Of a stretch of 64,000 bases of DNA, positions 32,892 through 44,595 are shown one piece after another. The first letter of the stretch is position 1. Every line of letters begins with the position of its first letter. The stretch is from Setomelanomma holmii. Its lineage: Eukaryota > Ascomycota > Dothideomycetes > Pleosporales > Phaeosphaeriaceae. The position numbers were made by a program, and so were the translations under genes. Under the pieces are notes generated by a model that ran no database searches, had not been told where the DNA came from, and was given only the letters and a program-made list of their open reading frames with translations. The stretch lies in assembly GCA_010015745.1 (NCBI GenBank), contig ML978174.1, forward strand, positions 186,001 to 250,000, given 5' to 3'.

Positions 32892-35800
32892 GGCAATCTC
32901 GAGTTCAGCTAGATAATGACTCTACGCCACCACGTTACGACGACATTTGACACGAGGCACTTCGAGTCAGATCACACCCCTGTGCGCCACGAAGGCGCTG
33001 ATGTGCCGCTCGCCCCACAAGCCGATTTGCCGCGGAAAGCTTGCCACCTCGTGGCATTAGATACACTTAGTTCCACTATTGGACAAGAGCTGGACGCACC
33101 CAGCACGAGGCACAGACTCCACTCCAAGTGGAGTCGAGTCAGGAACAGATCGAAGATAGCGGACTGATGGAAGCACACTCGAGATTCTTGCGCTAGAAGA
33201 TACACAGTACATACGACGGACTATCGGAGCAGCTATGCCCAAGCAGACAGACCCTGCAGTAAGACGAAAGTCGAGAGGCGGGAGCACACGCGGCTAGACC
33301 GTCAGGCGCCCTAGATTGTGACCCAACATAGTTGTCCAATCATAGATACCATCAAAAAAGGGTTGCAGTAGACCAGATAACGTATGCAAATAGTTTTCTC
33401 TCACCTCCATTCTCCCTTGCACCGAATCTCAAGTTCGAAACGCACATTCAGCTCGTCAGCTCAACGTCATGTCAAACACTTAGAGTCCACGATCCGAAAT
33501 TACCCAATCCGGAAACACCTTAGAACACCCAAACACGCAAAATAAACTTTAACATTCCAAACCAGCTTCCAAGAATTATTCCAACATGAGACCAGACCGC
33601 TCCGCGCTTCGCGCCACTACACAAAGACCCCCAATTTCCCCACCCTTTTCGCCCAAATCTCGCCGACTGGGCTGCATGCTGCAGCAGCTGTGGCTTATTA
33701 GCTGGCGATGAATAGTTGCCGTTTCAGATATGATGATGTTGTGCGCACGATGTGGCTTTTTCCAGAGACATACGGTGTGCGTTGGTGTGATCGTAAGTTG
33801 TGTAGACGGAGGAAAAGATGGGTCCGCGATTTGTCAGTTGTGGTGTTTCGTTTTGGCTTGTGAAGATGCATCATGCAGCTGTGCCCCGGATCGTGAATTG
33901 CTTCTTTCTTTCTTCGGGCGGGTGTCTTCCTGTCTACAGGCGGGTATCACCGTGTCAATGGTTGGATAACTTCCACATTCTCAAACGGCATATGTTCACG
34001 GGTTGTTAGTGGTGTAGATCTTCAATAGTAGTGCGCGTCTTGGCGTGTACACGTCTAGTCCTTCATCTCGAGCCAGATGAAAGAACGAGTTACCCCATCC
34101 CAAGCTGCCTGATGCGGCAGATGCTTTCGGGTCAGTCACCGGCCAATTGACCCGCATCATACCGTTGAACGCACGTGGCAGTCGAATTTAAGGTTTCGAG
34201 GATGTGGTGATGCAGGGTGCCTCGTAACGAAATTCCACTTTCCCACTATGACATACTTGCAGCTGCGATTCTCTTTCTAATTTGTCCTTCTTCACCAACG
34301 CATGCGCGCTGCCGAATCGCCGAGTATCGTATATCTAACGTCTTTCCTGGCGGTGAACGACTTTGTCGTCATGGGAACTGGGGTGAGTGTGAAGGTCGCT
34401 CGCCTCATTTCTCGGCAATGCGGAGGTATTAGGGCTCTAGTGGACGGTGCTGGAAAGCCCAAATTTGATGATCACTTCATTATTCGAACTACTCAGCATC
34501 CATTCAGCCTCGAAAGATTTATCACAAAACATCAGCTCATAGTTGACGTATGGTGCAGTGCAGCACCGTGCGTACCTTGACCCCTTTTTCCCAGCTGCGA
34601 CAATGGCGTTGCGGATGGCAGGGGACGTCAGGCCACAACAATTCTTCTCGACGCCTTCCTCATCTTCTCTTGCATGAGGCTTGAGCATGCTTAGCCACTA
34701 GATGCACGTGAGCTGCAACCAAACCTAAGTCGGGAAAAGGGGAGAGCGGGAGACGCACGGCCTGGCGGTCTGGCGGCGCTTTGCTGTCAACGGACTGGCG
34801 TTGATCCGAGCGGCGACGGCGCGTAGAAGTGTAGTCTGAATGGGTCTGGTTGCCTTGCTTCGTCTATGAGCAGCTCGGGTGTTAAGCTAATGACCTAGAT
34901 GCCGCAGTGGATGGCCACCACCATGGTAGCCGCACATGGCTGAGTTCTCGAAACCTTCGATTTCTATATCGAATGGAGTTGACTCCGAAAGATGTCATTG
35001 GCAGGTCTGAGTATATGACACACAATCATCATAATGAGAGTGGTTTGATGATCTGACCTTCTCGAAGCACGCGACAGGACTTGCAAAACTCCGACGATTT
35101 TCAGGTCAAACGCCGCGGTCAGTTGCCGTAGAGCGGATCCGCAGTAGTACTGGATGATCCGATAAAGCCAAGACGGCTAATGCACACTACCCAGCCTCAC
35201 CTCGTGGCTAGGGCAAGAATCGTGCTCGAATTTTACAATAACTTTTTTTGAAGATGGTATTATTGGCTGGCAGTGCACGCCGAAGACTTCCCGTATATGT
35301 TGTATGATGGGGTCCACGATGGTGTCGAGGTCGGATTCATCTTGCATCGAGATGAGACGGTCGGCCCTTGGGCGGCGGCGTCCGTAAGATCGACATGGCG
35401 AGGATGAATGCTTTTCTTCGCATGCCGTGCGGTGTCGCCGTGAGTCCGGACGGTGTGTTGTATGCACAGGATGCACAGGATCGTGAGTCGTATCTCGGAT
35501 ACGCACAACCATAGGATGGGAGGAATCTCGCTCGAATGCGACTGACTTGCTCCAAGGCTTTGACCAATAATGTATGGTGCAATCCCCGCTGGCGTCGCAT
35601 AATGACGCCTAACAATACCTACTTAGGCATGCCACAAGCACCCAAATTGGAGACCTCCACCGATCCGTGGGCGTGGGCTTGTTTTGCGTCTCTCTTGGCG
35701 CACCGCGCATTCGTGTTCGCAAAACAACGAGCATCCCTGAAGATGCAGTTTTCCATTGTGATAGGAGCATACGGAAGACTGTTGAGAGCCAATCAATAAA

Positions 35801-38774
35801 ACCGGATTTTGACCTAGCTGTCATGGACTTCACACTTTCACCATCGCAAAGAGAATTGCGGTGAAGCACAGCCGCCGATGCTGCCCGACATGCATGGTGA
35901 TGACCGTCAAACGATGGTTTCGAGGTAAGATGATGGCTAACGAACGATCCGGAAGCGTTGCATGCAAAACTTTGGGTCAAGGAAGCTTGGGGGCGGAATC
36001 CTCCCGCACGTACCATTCCTCCGGAATGATCGATCCGGTAGAACCATCGGTCTGTGCTCGCCATCTGGCGTCGAGGCATAGGCTTGTGACAATGGACACT
36101 TTGCGTGGTGATTCCTTTTCTTGTGCCACTCAAAAAGTTGCGGAAGGGCAGAAGCTGCTGCGGACTGTTTTGCAAGCGCTGATGACGTCAATGTCCTTGG
36201 AGACAACGAAAATGTGCTTTCACATATTGTAGCAGCTGGATATCCTGATTTCTCGTCGACCAGCGTTGTTCTGCCAGTGTGGACGATATACATGGTCAAG
36301 CGAGCAAGGTTATCTCTCGGGTCTCGTGGGCCCAGATTTTGACGCCTTCTGAAGTCGTGGTACCACGGTCTTGGTCCCTTTTCGGTACGTACCAACCAGA
36401 CTGTCTGCATCTTCACCACCGATCAAGTTTCTTAGAAGAGGTTCAGAAGGTAATTGGTCAAAGTCATGGTGCGTGCTTTCTCTCGCTTGTCTGTCGAAGG
36501 ACTACCTAGGCAGGAAGTGTGGCTTCCGTTGGCAGATTCGTATATGCGGTGCTGCTCAAGGAACATTGGGACAGAGCAGATACGATGACGTTCAAGTACA
36601 ACGGAAATAAAATCGCATTCCTAAAGTCTTATGCATCAGCAGGTTGCTTGAATCTTGCTGGTGGCACATGTTGATAGATGAAGCATGGCTTCTGGTGAAC
36701 TAGCCCCTGAAACCATGCCTGTAGGTCATGCCTTTTAAAAATCTGAATAATTGCTGTGACGTCTAGAATGATGATACTCTCTGTAAAGACTGAGATCCGA
36801 TTTGATTGCGCCTTTGCGAGGTTCTGTTATCGTTGTTTGAAGATGGGCAAGTGCGAAAGCACGCGTAGGGAAGAGGCAACAAGACGCTGATCGTAAGTGC
36901 TTGCACGACTGCAATCTCCTAAAGCAACATCCCTAGCTTCCTTCACGAAGCGACTGCAATAAGTCTCAACCACAGAATTCGCTACGCGTCCATTTGTCAC
37001 TTGTGTACATCCTTGATTGGAAAAGAAAGCCTCGCGAATACTCTTCCACCTCTTTACAGCAAAGCGGTCCAGTACAACTGCTGCAATCGATCTTCCTACA
37101 ACAGGAAACACTCGAAAAGCTGCAATCGCACAGTTCTTTGGGGATCGGTGGAGTTTTGGTCACTGTCGTGGGAGCGATAGGAAAATTCGGTGCTAATAAG
37201 TTAGCGCCAAAGATCTTACATTTCTCCAACCGACACTAGACTAGTGAATCAGTCGCCAGGGGCCCTGTTTCTGGGGAGGATCTAGGTGCCGTAAGATTCA
37301 CAAAATTCGGATAATTCGGCAGCGTTTCAGGTTCCTGGCGCTTCAAACTTGAACATGCTCTGCATCGATGTTGTTCGAGTGCCATAAAACGGCATTTGAG
37401 TGCCCGGCATCGGTGATTACGGTGGTATAGTTATCTGTCAAGGACAGTGCTGGACCCCTGCTTTGCGAGCACTAACTTATCAAGAATCGGGCTTCCTTCA
37501 GGGTGAATCTCGTTCGTCATCTTGATGATACACGCTGGTAATGCTGCTTACGGGAACTGCCGACAGGGGAGCAAGGCCTCATTTTCAATCAGTCATGGAA
37601 GGCTCGAATGTCCATATGCATAGCTAGCCGCGCCAGTCTATGGAAACTCTAGTCCGGCGGGTCCTGGCTTGCAGGCGAAGTCATGACTCGCATTTCCCGG
37701 GTAGCGTCGATCCATGGAACGCTTTTCATCATAGCGGCAATTACAGCGGGCACTGGGAGAACAGGGTCCACGGCGATGTGTTGTGCAGTGTGAGAGAACG
37801 GGGGATGCTGCAGGCCAAGGTGAGGGCAATCGTGTGCAGCGTGGGCGTCAACGTGTTGAAGTTGTTGATGCGTCAGACGGCGCGATCATGTGGGTTCTGG
37901 AACATAGTCTGACTGCTTCAGTCATCAAAATTCTGCATGACAGGTAAAGAAGACTGGCACCTTGGTTACTCTAAGCTGTCAGTGTTGGAACGGTGGCCAG
38001 CAAGAGGAGCGGGATGCGGCTGTGCAGCTTGACCTGTTGAGCAGGGCTGTCTACTGATGGTGTCGGTCGCATTCTTTGGGTAAGTCTTGCATACCGGTAG
38101 TACCCTTCGGGCTTACAGAATCCTACGTAATGCCCGCTAGATGGAATCCTGGATAGATAGAGGTGTGTGCGTCACTTCAGCCTCCTCTATTGTTGGGTTC
38201 AGGGTTGCTTTGCGGCCGTTGCAGCTGTGGATTCTTCACCATCCAAGGGAATCTTTACCTTTTGCATTGAGGCATATGTGCGGTCATTCTCTTATCCCTT
38301 TGATTGTGGCTGGCATAAGGGCGGCTCTACACCATTGCTTGATGTTCCGCCCTCACAGAAAAGGGATGTCGTGGTTAACTCTCGCGGCTGAAACCGCTCA
38401 TCCTTCCGAAGGGCGCTACAGATGATGCGATTTCAAACCCAGCATTGGAGCGTTGAGCCTCTCTGGCACCCGCGATAGCTATTCTTATGGTCTGGGAACT
38501 AAAATTGTCATCGTCCTTTACTGTCCTTAGCTTCGCGGCGTTGTTCGTGATCCGTAAAACGCTCGCTTCTTGAGATTGTCGTTTTCTTGAGCTGTGTATG
38601 CCAGCTAGTACGTCGAGATCGGCGTCTTCTCCGTAAGGTAGTCATCCTGCCCCTGTTCTCCTGCGTACCAGAGCACGGAACCCTACCAGTCTTGCCAGCA
38701 GCGTCACGTTATGTCTTCGCCGCGTCTGTAGAAGCGCTTTGCCTTCGTGACCGCCGCTTTTGCGCATGATTGCC
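32892..38774. other. 5.9-kb stretch without a supported gene
   Basis: I read both strands and found only short frames broken by stops, none with a family motif I trust. Candidates considered and set aside include 35177-35512 minus, 35609-36419 minus and 36994-37239 plus. No terminal inverted repeats or target duplications were seen. It may be eroded transposon or gene sequence, or it may contain a long non-coding transcript. Confidence 0.5.
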
Positions 38775-39710
38775 CTACGATATGTTTGCCTTCTGCGTGA
38801 CATCCTCGTCGGCCGTCTCGGTCTCAGTATCATTCTTCGCCCCTGCGGCCGAACTCTCTGTCTCCTTTCCTTTAGTCGCCAGTGGCTCTTGCTCATTCTC
38901 GTCCTCGTCATCATCATCTTTCCATACATCGACCCAAGCTTTGCCGACTTTCTTCATGCCCAGGAATTTCAAAAATGTTTTCCCACTGCCGCTAGTATCG
39001 ATATACATGCTGCCTTCGGGAGGCGCGTGCCTGCCTTTCTGATAGGCTTCGTCAGTCCGGGAGTATTGGTTGGAAGGCCGGTATTCGTCTCGAAACTCAA
39101 CAGCCTCCGAAAACTTGAGATGTTTGCGCTCTGGTAGAGAGCCTGTACTTAGGCGGGAGTTGGGCGATGTCATACGGGACTCCTTTCCGATCGTAGGTGA
39201 ATGCGCGCGCTTTGTGCCCCGCGGCTCTTCACTTTGTGTTATCGAACCGGTCTCGGCATCTTGTGGTGGTTCTGAGAGCGACTCTCCTGGTTCCTCACCA
39301 GTCGCCTCAACGCACATGAGCCAGTTGTTGAACTCCATGTGGGTCCTCCTAAAGTTGGCCAGCGCATTTTGCTTGGGTCCGTAGGTATCTCGTCGGCCGC
39401 TGAACGATGCGTACTCCTCGTCCGCAGCTACCATGGCGTCGTACAGTGGGCGAAATTGCTGACACATGTCGCAACCCTTCGCTTCCGCGTCCGGTGGACT
39501 GGGGATGAGCCCGGCCGATGAAATGGTCGCTAGTATTTTTGCGCAGGATTTGCATTGTACTTGCTCCGGATCACGGATCATTGAGGACGGGTAAGTTCGG
39601 GGTGATGCACTTGCTCTGATCGCCTTGTCAATAGCTGAAGGAGGTATGGTGGGGTGGTTATCGAAGTTTCGTCGTTCGGTCCCTGGACGGATTGCAACGA
39701 AAGATTCCAT
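38775..39710 (-). CDS. Uncharacterised protein with two CxxC pairs
   Basis: Single exon, 311 aa from the ATG at 39710 (MESFVAIRPGTERRNFDNHP). The frame is open further upstream to 39896, but that part looks like leader sequence. Two Cys pairs at about 53/56 (CKSC) and 80/83 (CDMC) could bind one zinc ion. The middle is a helical region with NFRRTHMEFNNWLMCVEA, and the C-terminal half is disordered and acidic (DVWKDDDDEDENEQEP). No known domain recognised; it has the look of a lineage-restricted fungal nuclear or cytosolic protein. Upstream flank up to 40335 holds no gene. Confidence 0.75.
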   Translation of the reverse strand: MESFVAIRPGTERRNFDNHPTIPPSAIDKAIRASASPRTYPSSMIRDPEQVQCKSCAKILATISSAGLIPSPPDAEAKGCDMCQQFRPLYDAMVAADEEYASFSGRRDTYGPKQNALANFRRTHMEFNNWLMCVEATGEEPGESLSEPPQDAETGSITQSEEPRGTKRAHSPTIGKESRMTSPNSRLSTGSLPERKHLKFSEAVEFRDEYRPSNQYSRTDEAYQKGRHAPPEGSMYIDTSGSGKTFLKFLGMKKVGKAWVDVWKDDDDEDENEQEPLATKGKETESSAAGAKNDTETETADEDVTQKANIS

Positions 39711-40335
39711 TTTGAGGGAATCCTGTGGGTGCTCGGAGATCTTATCGGACCTCTTGCCGCGTGAATGTGTGAAAGCGGCGAAAGACGAGCGAACGTGGAA
39801 CCCTCCACAACGACCCAAATCACCACAACAACACGAGTTCCATCCCGTCCCACCTCTTTGTAGATCAGAGCAGCAAAACGTCGAAAGGGAAGTCAAGCGG
39901 CTGTTATGAAGACACAGAAGTACGCGCTGCCTACTTGAGTGGTGGTAGGCGGTTGGGAGATTTGTTTTGCGTAAATAAACGCTGTACTGATGCCGCTGTT
40001 TCCTGTCGCGGGAAATGATTAGCTCTGCTAATGCACTTGAGGCCAGAGTCCTCTGTGCCGTGCTATTGAGCGTTTAAAGGGCCTTCTAGATAATAGTTGT
40101 TCGCGATTGTGAGTGTTCATAGGCGAGGTCGACCTCATCAATGGACGTCGCTTCTTCAACTGGCTATCGATAAAGATAGCACACTACCTACGTTCCTTCC
40201 ACTAAGTCTACTACACTCAATAAGACAATGACGTGATGTCGAACCTGAACTCTCAGCATTTCTCGATCCGAGGCCGAGCCACATTTGTTCGACCGTGTAG
40301 GACATATAATGCTGACGTCATAGTTTTGAGAATGG
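39711..40335. other. Intergenic, no gene seen
   Basis: About 625 nt between the 5' end of the CxxC protein and the transposon chain. It should contain the promoter of the former. Confidence 0.45.
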
Positions 40336-40352
40336 CACCAGGTGTTGCAATA

Positions 40353-40759
40353 ACGTGTTCCACCAGTCCTCGGCCCAGCCCAAAAACCACCAAAAATGAG
40401 CAAAATCGCAAGTTGAGATCTCAACAACAATAAGCAATCAAGCCTGCAGAATGATACAGGAGCATTTAGTACCTTTTCTAAAGCTTCCTTTTCAGCCTAA
40501 GACTAATATCGTCTACTATTATTGAGATCTCAAGTTATAGCCTAAATTTGGGGGCCAAAACTTTATATCTTAGGAATGACTAGATAATTTTCTCTTATAC
40601 TTACACAGTATACCCCAGATAGGTCCAGAGAGCTTGGGTTACAACAGCGAAGTGTTTCGTATCGTTGTTGTTGAGATCTCAACTTGCGATTTTGCTCATT
40701 TTTGGTGTGTTTTGGGCTGGGCCGAGGACTGGTTTGGGCCGAGGACAGGTGGAACACGT
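40353..40759. mobile_element. MITE 1, pogo-type ends
   Basis: 407 bp, flanked by TA. Long inverted repeats: the left arm begins ACGTGTTCCACCAGTCCTCG and runs through ccaccaaaaatgagcaaaat to gagatctcaacaacaa; the right arm is its inverted copy at about 40664-40759, with a small internal duplication (actggtttgggccgaggac). No coding capacity. The terminal ACGTGTT is shared with the pogo elements, which suggests mobilisation by their transposase. Confidence 0.85.
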
Positions 40760-40761
40760 TA

Positions 40762-42304
40762 ATTCGTGTCTGCTCACGTAAGCGAGCCCCACCAAAATGG
40801 CTCAACTTTACTTTTTACTATGGGCGCCCATACAAAGTTGAGAAGGCAGTGCATTTAAAGGATACTGCTGCACATGCTCGTGAAGCCTTGAATTACTACA
40901 ACTTATAGAGTTCTATACTAGGCTATTTTTTGGTGTTCCAGGCGCGGTTCTACCAGTTTGCAGAGCGGATTTTCTCTCCGCCGTTCTCACAGAGCTCACA
41001 GCATCTCTCAGGCATCTGAGAGATACAATCTCTGATCTTATCTATTGTAATTGAAGCCCAGACGTCCTGTAGTATCTGCTTTAAGTGTCGCTTTGTCCCA
41101 TCCCACTCTCTCTCTCCAGGCTCAGGGTATCGAATACGTCGCTTTGCGCGCTGCTTGAGGATGAGCCACATGCCTTCAATAGGCTTGAGATCAGCGCTCT
41201 GTCCTAGGTGAACGATAACAGCGATCCAGTTAGCCTGCCTGAGGTTTTCTGCTACGTTGTCCTTGCTTTTAGTGCCGTGAGATGGGTTGTTGTCCTCTTG
41301 AAGATACCAGCTTTGCAGTTCTTGCAGTCACGCTTTATGCACCTACTTAATATATGATAGAAGAACGTTCTTAGCATAGTACTCCTGCGTCATGTGATGT
41401 CCTGAGCCGTTTACCTTAAGCGGTGGAGGCAGCTTTGCTTCCCATTCTTTGACCTGTTCATAGTGTTGAGCTGCTGTTTCATACTTGCTTTTAACTGACT
41501 GATGCGGTGGTTTTAGAGGCTTAAGCATGTCTACCTCATCATTGTAGAAGCGCAGAGGGCTCTTAAAGTACCAGTTTACAGAGGCGTACATGTGGAGCGT
41601 AAGGGGTGTACTTTTCTGCTTTGTTTGAGTGCAAACGTTCCCTCTTGCAAGACGCTCACTACGGCGCCGCAGTATACAAGGCTGCTGGAAGCTCTCAGTT
41701 GGGTTGAAATGAGCTTCATCTGTAAAGTAGACGGTGTCCCAGAAGCCTCTCACAGGCTCGTCCTTGTAGAGCTCCCTGTAGTGTATGCGGTGGCGCTTGT
41801 TGGAGTCAGAGATCTCGTCTGAGTACGCTGCGACGTAGAGGTGAGCTTCCTCACGATTGCTAAGGTTGTAGCGGAGAGCCCGGGGGCATAGAGGGATCTT
41901 GTTCTTGCGTTGCTGGATAGGAATTGGGGCATCTCAAACAGGTTTTTTTTAATTAGTTAGCAAGCTTTGAAGCTGCTCATCTAAGACTCTCTAGGGTCTC
42001 CTAAGCTTATAGCCTTTCTCTTCAGCTTTGCGCTTCCTTACACGTCTCCCATCGCCAAAATAAGCTCTCTCCTTCCTCCATCGGCGCCCTGTACGCTCAT
42101 CTATGCCATGCGCTTCAGCAACAGCTTTCATTGTCTCGCTAGGACTGCAGGTATCATCTTGTTGAGGAGTCTTTAGGCTTTCTATTGCATTAAGAAAATT
42201 CTGAAAAGGTTATATTTTAGTAGAGATAGTATTATGTTAAAGTTTCTATCTACTTGAGATGATGATGCAGATGGTGGGGCTCGCTTACGTGAGCGGACAC
42301 GAAT
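40762..42304 (-). mobile_element. Tc1/mariner-superfamily transposon
   Basis: 1543 bp between TA dinucleotides at 40760-40761 and 42305-42306. Inverted repeats of about 33 nt: the left begins ATTCGTGTCTGCTCACGTAA and continues gcgagccccacca; the right is its reverse complement with one mismatch. It carries a decayed transposase on the minus strand. No similarity is seen between its ends and those of the neighbouring pogo-type elements. Confidence 0.88.
40950..42205 (-). pseudogene. Degenerate Tc1/mariner DDE transposase
   Basis: The minus strand shows, in order: a helix-turn-helix part (MKAVAEAHGIDERTGRRW, then basic residues ending LRRP and a TAG), PRALRYNLSNREEAHLYV, the first catalytic region WDTVYFTDEAHFNPTESF (41753-41343 piece), NVLLSYIK, an expected DNNPSHGTKSKDNVAE region in another frame, then HLGQSADLKPIEGMWLILKQ leading to IRDCISQMPERC and the stop at 40950. 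Pieces lie in different frames and are separated by stops. The DDE_3-type core identifies the superfamily. Confidence 0.85.
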
Positions 42305-42306
42305 TA

Positions 42307-44144
42307 ACGTGTTTTACCAGCGAGTCGCCCACCCTAGCCACCCGCCCACCTCACCAAGACGCGCGCAACACGTCTCATCCCATCAAAGATGACTGTACAA
42401 CACAACGTCTAATCACCCCAAATCTAAGGTAGAATAGACCTTGCACTTGCCTCTCTTCAATCTAATCCATCTTAATCTTGCTGCAGACTTGCAAAGCTTT
42501 ACAACGTCCCAAGATCCACCTTAAAAGACTGCCTTAAAGGTATCCCTGCAAAGTAACGTTACACGACAACGCCTGTCAATCGCCGGCTACGCCCTGTCGA
42601 AGAGGAGTCTCTCGTTCAGTGGATCCTTGACCTTGATTGTCGTGGATTTCCTCCCCATATCATTGATGTACGACAAATGGCAGACGCTTTACTTGCTGCG
42701 CGTGGCCAAAATCCTCCTCCTTGTCCTGTGGGCAAGAACTGGGTGACGCACTTTGTCAAGAGCCAGCCACTCCTCCAGACAAAGTGGAATAGGAACTTCC
42801 ACTCACAACGCGCAAGATGTGAAGATCCTGTCAAGATCAGCGCATGGTTCAAGCTTGTTGAGGACACACGCCAGATGTAGGGTATCGCCCATGAGGATAT
42901 ATACAACTTTGATGAGACTGGGTTCATGATGGGAGTGGCTGCAACTTCCAAAGTTGTCACCAGCGCTGACACAATCGGTCGAGCGACTGTTGTACAGCCA
43001 GGCAACAGAGAGTGGGTGACAGCGATCGAGTGTATCAACGCGTCTGGCTGGTGTCTGCCACCCTTCGTGATTCTGGCTGGCAAGCTCCATCAAGCTGGCT
43101 GGTACAAGGACCTCCCACCAGACTGGGCAGTCGCTCTCAGCGACAATGGGTGGACGACCAATGAGCTTGGCCTTAAGTGGGTGAAGCACTTCAACAGACA
43201 CACAGAGTCTCGTACACAAGGCGCGTACAGACTGCTTATCCTTGACGGCCACGAGAGCTATGCTACGCCAAAGTTTGATCAATTCTGCAAGGATAACAAG
43301 ATCATCACTCTCTGCATGCCTCCTCACACCTCCCACCTCCTCCAGCCTCTTGATGTTGGCTGCTACTCTCCTCTTAAGGTGGTGTACGGACATGAGGTGT
43401 CTGAGCTTGCGCGCCATGGAGTCTTTCACGTTGACAAGCTCGACTTCCTGTGGATATACCAGAGGGTGAGGCAGACAGCTCTGTCTGAGGGCAACATCAA
43501 GGCTGGCTTTGAGGCAACAGGGCTCATCCCATCATGTTCAGAACGCGTCCTTTCCAACCTTACTGTTGTCAGAACGCCGTCTCCACCAGGGACACCAGGT
43601 AGTATATCAACGTCTTGTACAGCAGAGACTCCACGTACAACTAGTCAGCTTGAGCAGCAGGCTCGTCTTGTGCGAGGACTCCTTCAACGACAGTCTCAAA
43701 GCCCCACAAGTCAGGCAATCGCCCAGCTTGTCAAAGGCTGTCAGCTTGCGATGAACTCAGCAACGATCTTAGCTGAGGAGAACTCAAAGCTACGTCCTGC
43801 TAATGACCGCCAGCGACGTAAGCGTCAGATACGACGGCAGTATATAGCACGTGGAGGAGTGTTGCAGGCTGAGGAAGGTCAGAGGCTAGTCACAGAGGCT
43901 CAAATAGTGGTCCAGCAAGGTGACCAAGAAGTGACCCCACCAGTGCGTACAAGAGCACCACCAACGTGCAGCAAATACCACATATAAGGTCACACCAGGA
44001 CTCAACGTAGACAGAACTAGTCTATCCTCTGTCAAAGTTTCAGACAATTTGAATATGTGGTTGTTGAGCTATCGTAGCTGAAGTGCGCGCGTCTTAGTGG
44101 GGTGGGTGGGTGGCTGGGGTGGGCGACTTGCTGGTAAAACACGT
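42307..44144 (+). mobile_element. Fot1/pogo-type transposon, nearly complete
   Basis: 1838 bp between TA dinucleotides at 42305-42306 and 44145-44146. The left end is ACGTGTTTTACCAGCGAGTC followed by gcccaccctagccacccgcccacc; the right end is its inverted copy (gtgggtggctggggtgggcgacttgctggtaaaacacgt in shorter matching blocks). Encodes one transposase frame with a few nonsense codons. It belongs to a different subfamily from the relic at 15 kb but shares ACGTGTTTTA at the tips. Confidence 0.9.
42389..43987 (+). pseudogene. pogo/Fot1 DDE transposase with nonsense codons
   Basis: One frame from ATG at 42389 to TAA at 43985-43987, about 532 codons. Order of parts: IDLALASLQSNPS and LAKLYNVPRSTLKDCLKGIP (Psq-type HTH), RRLRPVEEESLVQWILDLDC (CENP-B-type HTH), IYNFDETGFMMGV (first Asp), VALSDNGWTTNELGLKWV, LLILDGHESYATPKF (second Asp), HTSHLLQPLDVGCYSPLK (third Asp), and a basic C-terminus. 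The frame is interrupted by TAA or TAG at five points: after HNV, after SPQI, after SNPS, after GIPAK and after DTRQM. No frameshift is needed. All catalytic residues remain; every stop is one C-to-T change from a Gln codon. Confidence 0.9.
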
Positions 44145-44146
44145 TA

Positions 44147-44595
44147 ATGTGTTCCACCAGTCATCTGCCAACACCAGTTATCCGCCAGCGCCAAAAACCA
44201 CCAAAAATGACAAAAATTGCTGGTCAAGATCTCAACAACGCCTTAAAAAAACAACCTAAGTCTTTTTTGCCTCTCTAGAGTACACTGTATAAGTATAGAA
44301 GAAACTAAACCTGTAAATCTTAAGATCTTAGATTTTGGCCTAATTCTGGCCCCCAGAATTAGATATCTAGATAATCGCTTAAGTATAAAGTCTAGGACTC
44401 TAGTATAAGTCTAGGACTCTAGTATAAGTCTAGGACTCTAGTATAAGTCTCGCAAGAGGTATACAGAGGCGGAATCAAAGGTCTAGACATTTCTGCTTAG
44501 CTGTTGTTGAGATCTTGACTTGCAATTTTCGTCATTTTTGGTGGTGTTTGGCGCTGGCGGATGAGTGATGTTGGCGGATGACTGGTGGAACACGT
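44147..44595. mobile_element. MITE 2, pogo-type ends
   Basis: 449 bp flanked by TA. The left arm begins ATGTGTTCCACCAGTCATCT and runs through gccagcgccaaaaaccacca to tcaagatctcaacaac; the right arm is its inverted copy ending ggatgactggtggaacacgt. Same family as MITE 1 (shared GTGTTCCACCAGTC, CCAAAAACCACCAAAAATGA and AGATCTCAACAAC) but with a different internal segment in the arms. No coding capacity. Contains a 19-nt tandem repeat. Confidence 0.85.
44389..44450. repeat. 19-nt tandem repeat inside MITE 2
   Basis: Unit agtctaggactctagtata, three exact copies plus five bases of a fourth. The unit itself contains the short palindrome ctaggactctag-like arms. Confidence 0.9.

Noticed and set aside
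35177..35512. Ankyrin-like pattern on the minus strand
   Set aside because: Suggestive words such as THGDTARHA occur in different frames and do not form a repeat consensus.
36994..37239. 81-codon frame with a hydrophobic centre
   Set aside because: No start context, splice sites or homologue that I can name.
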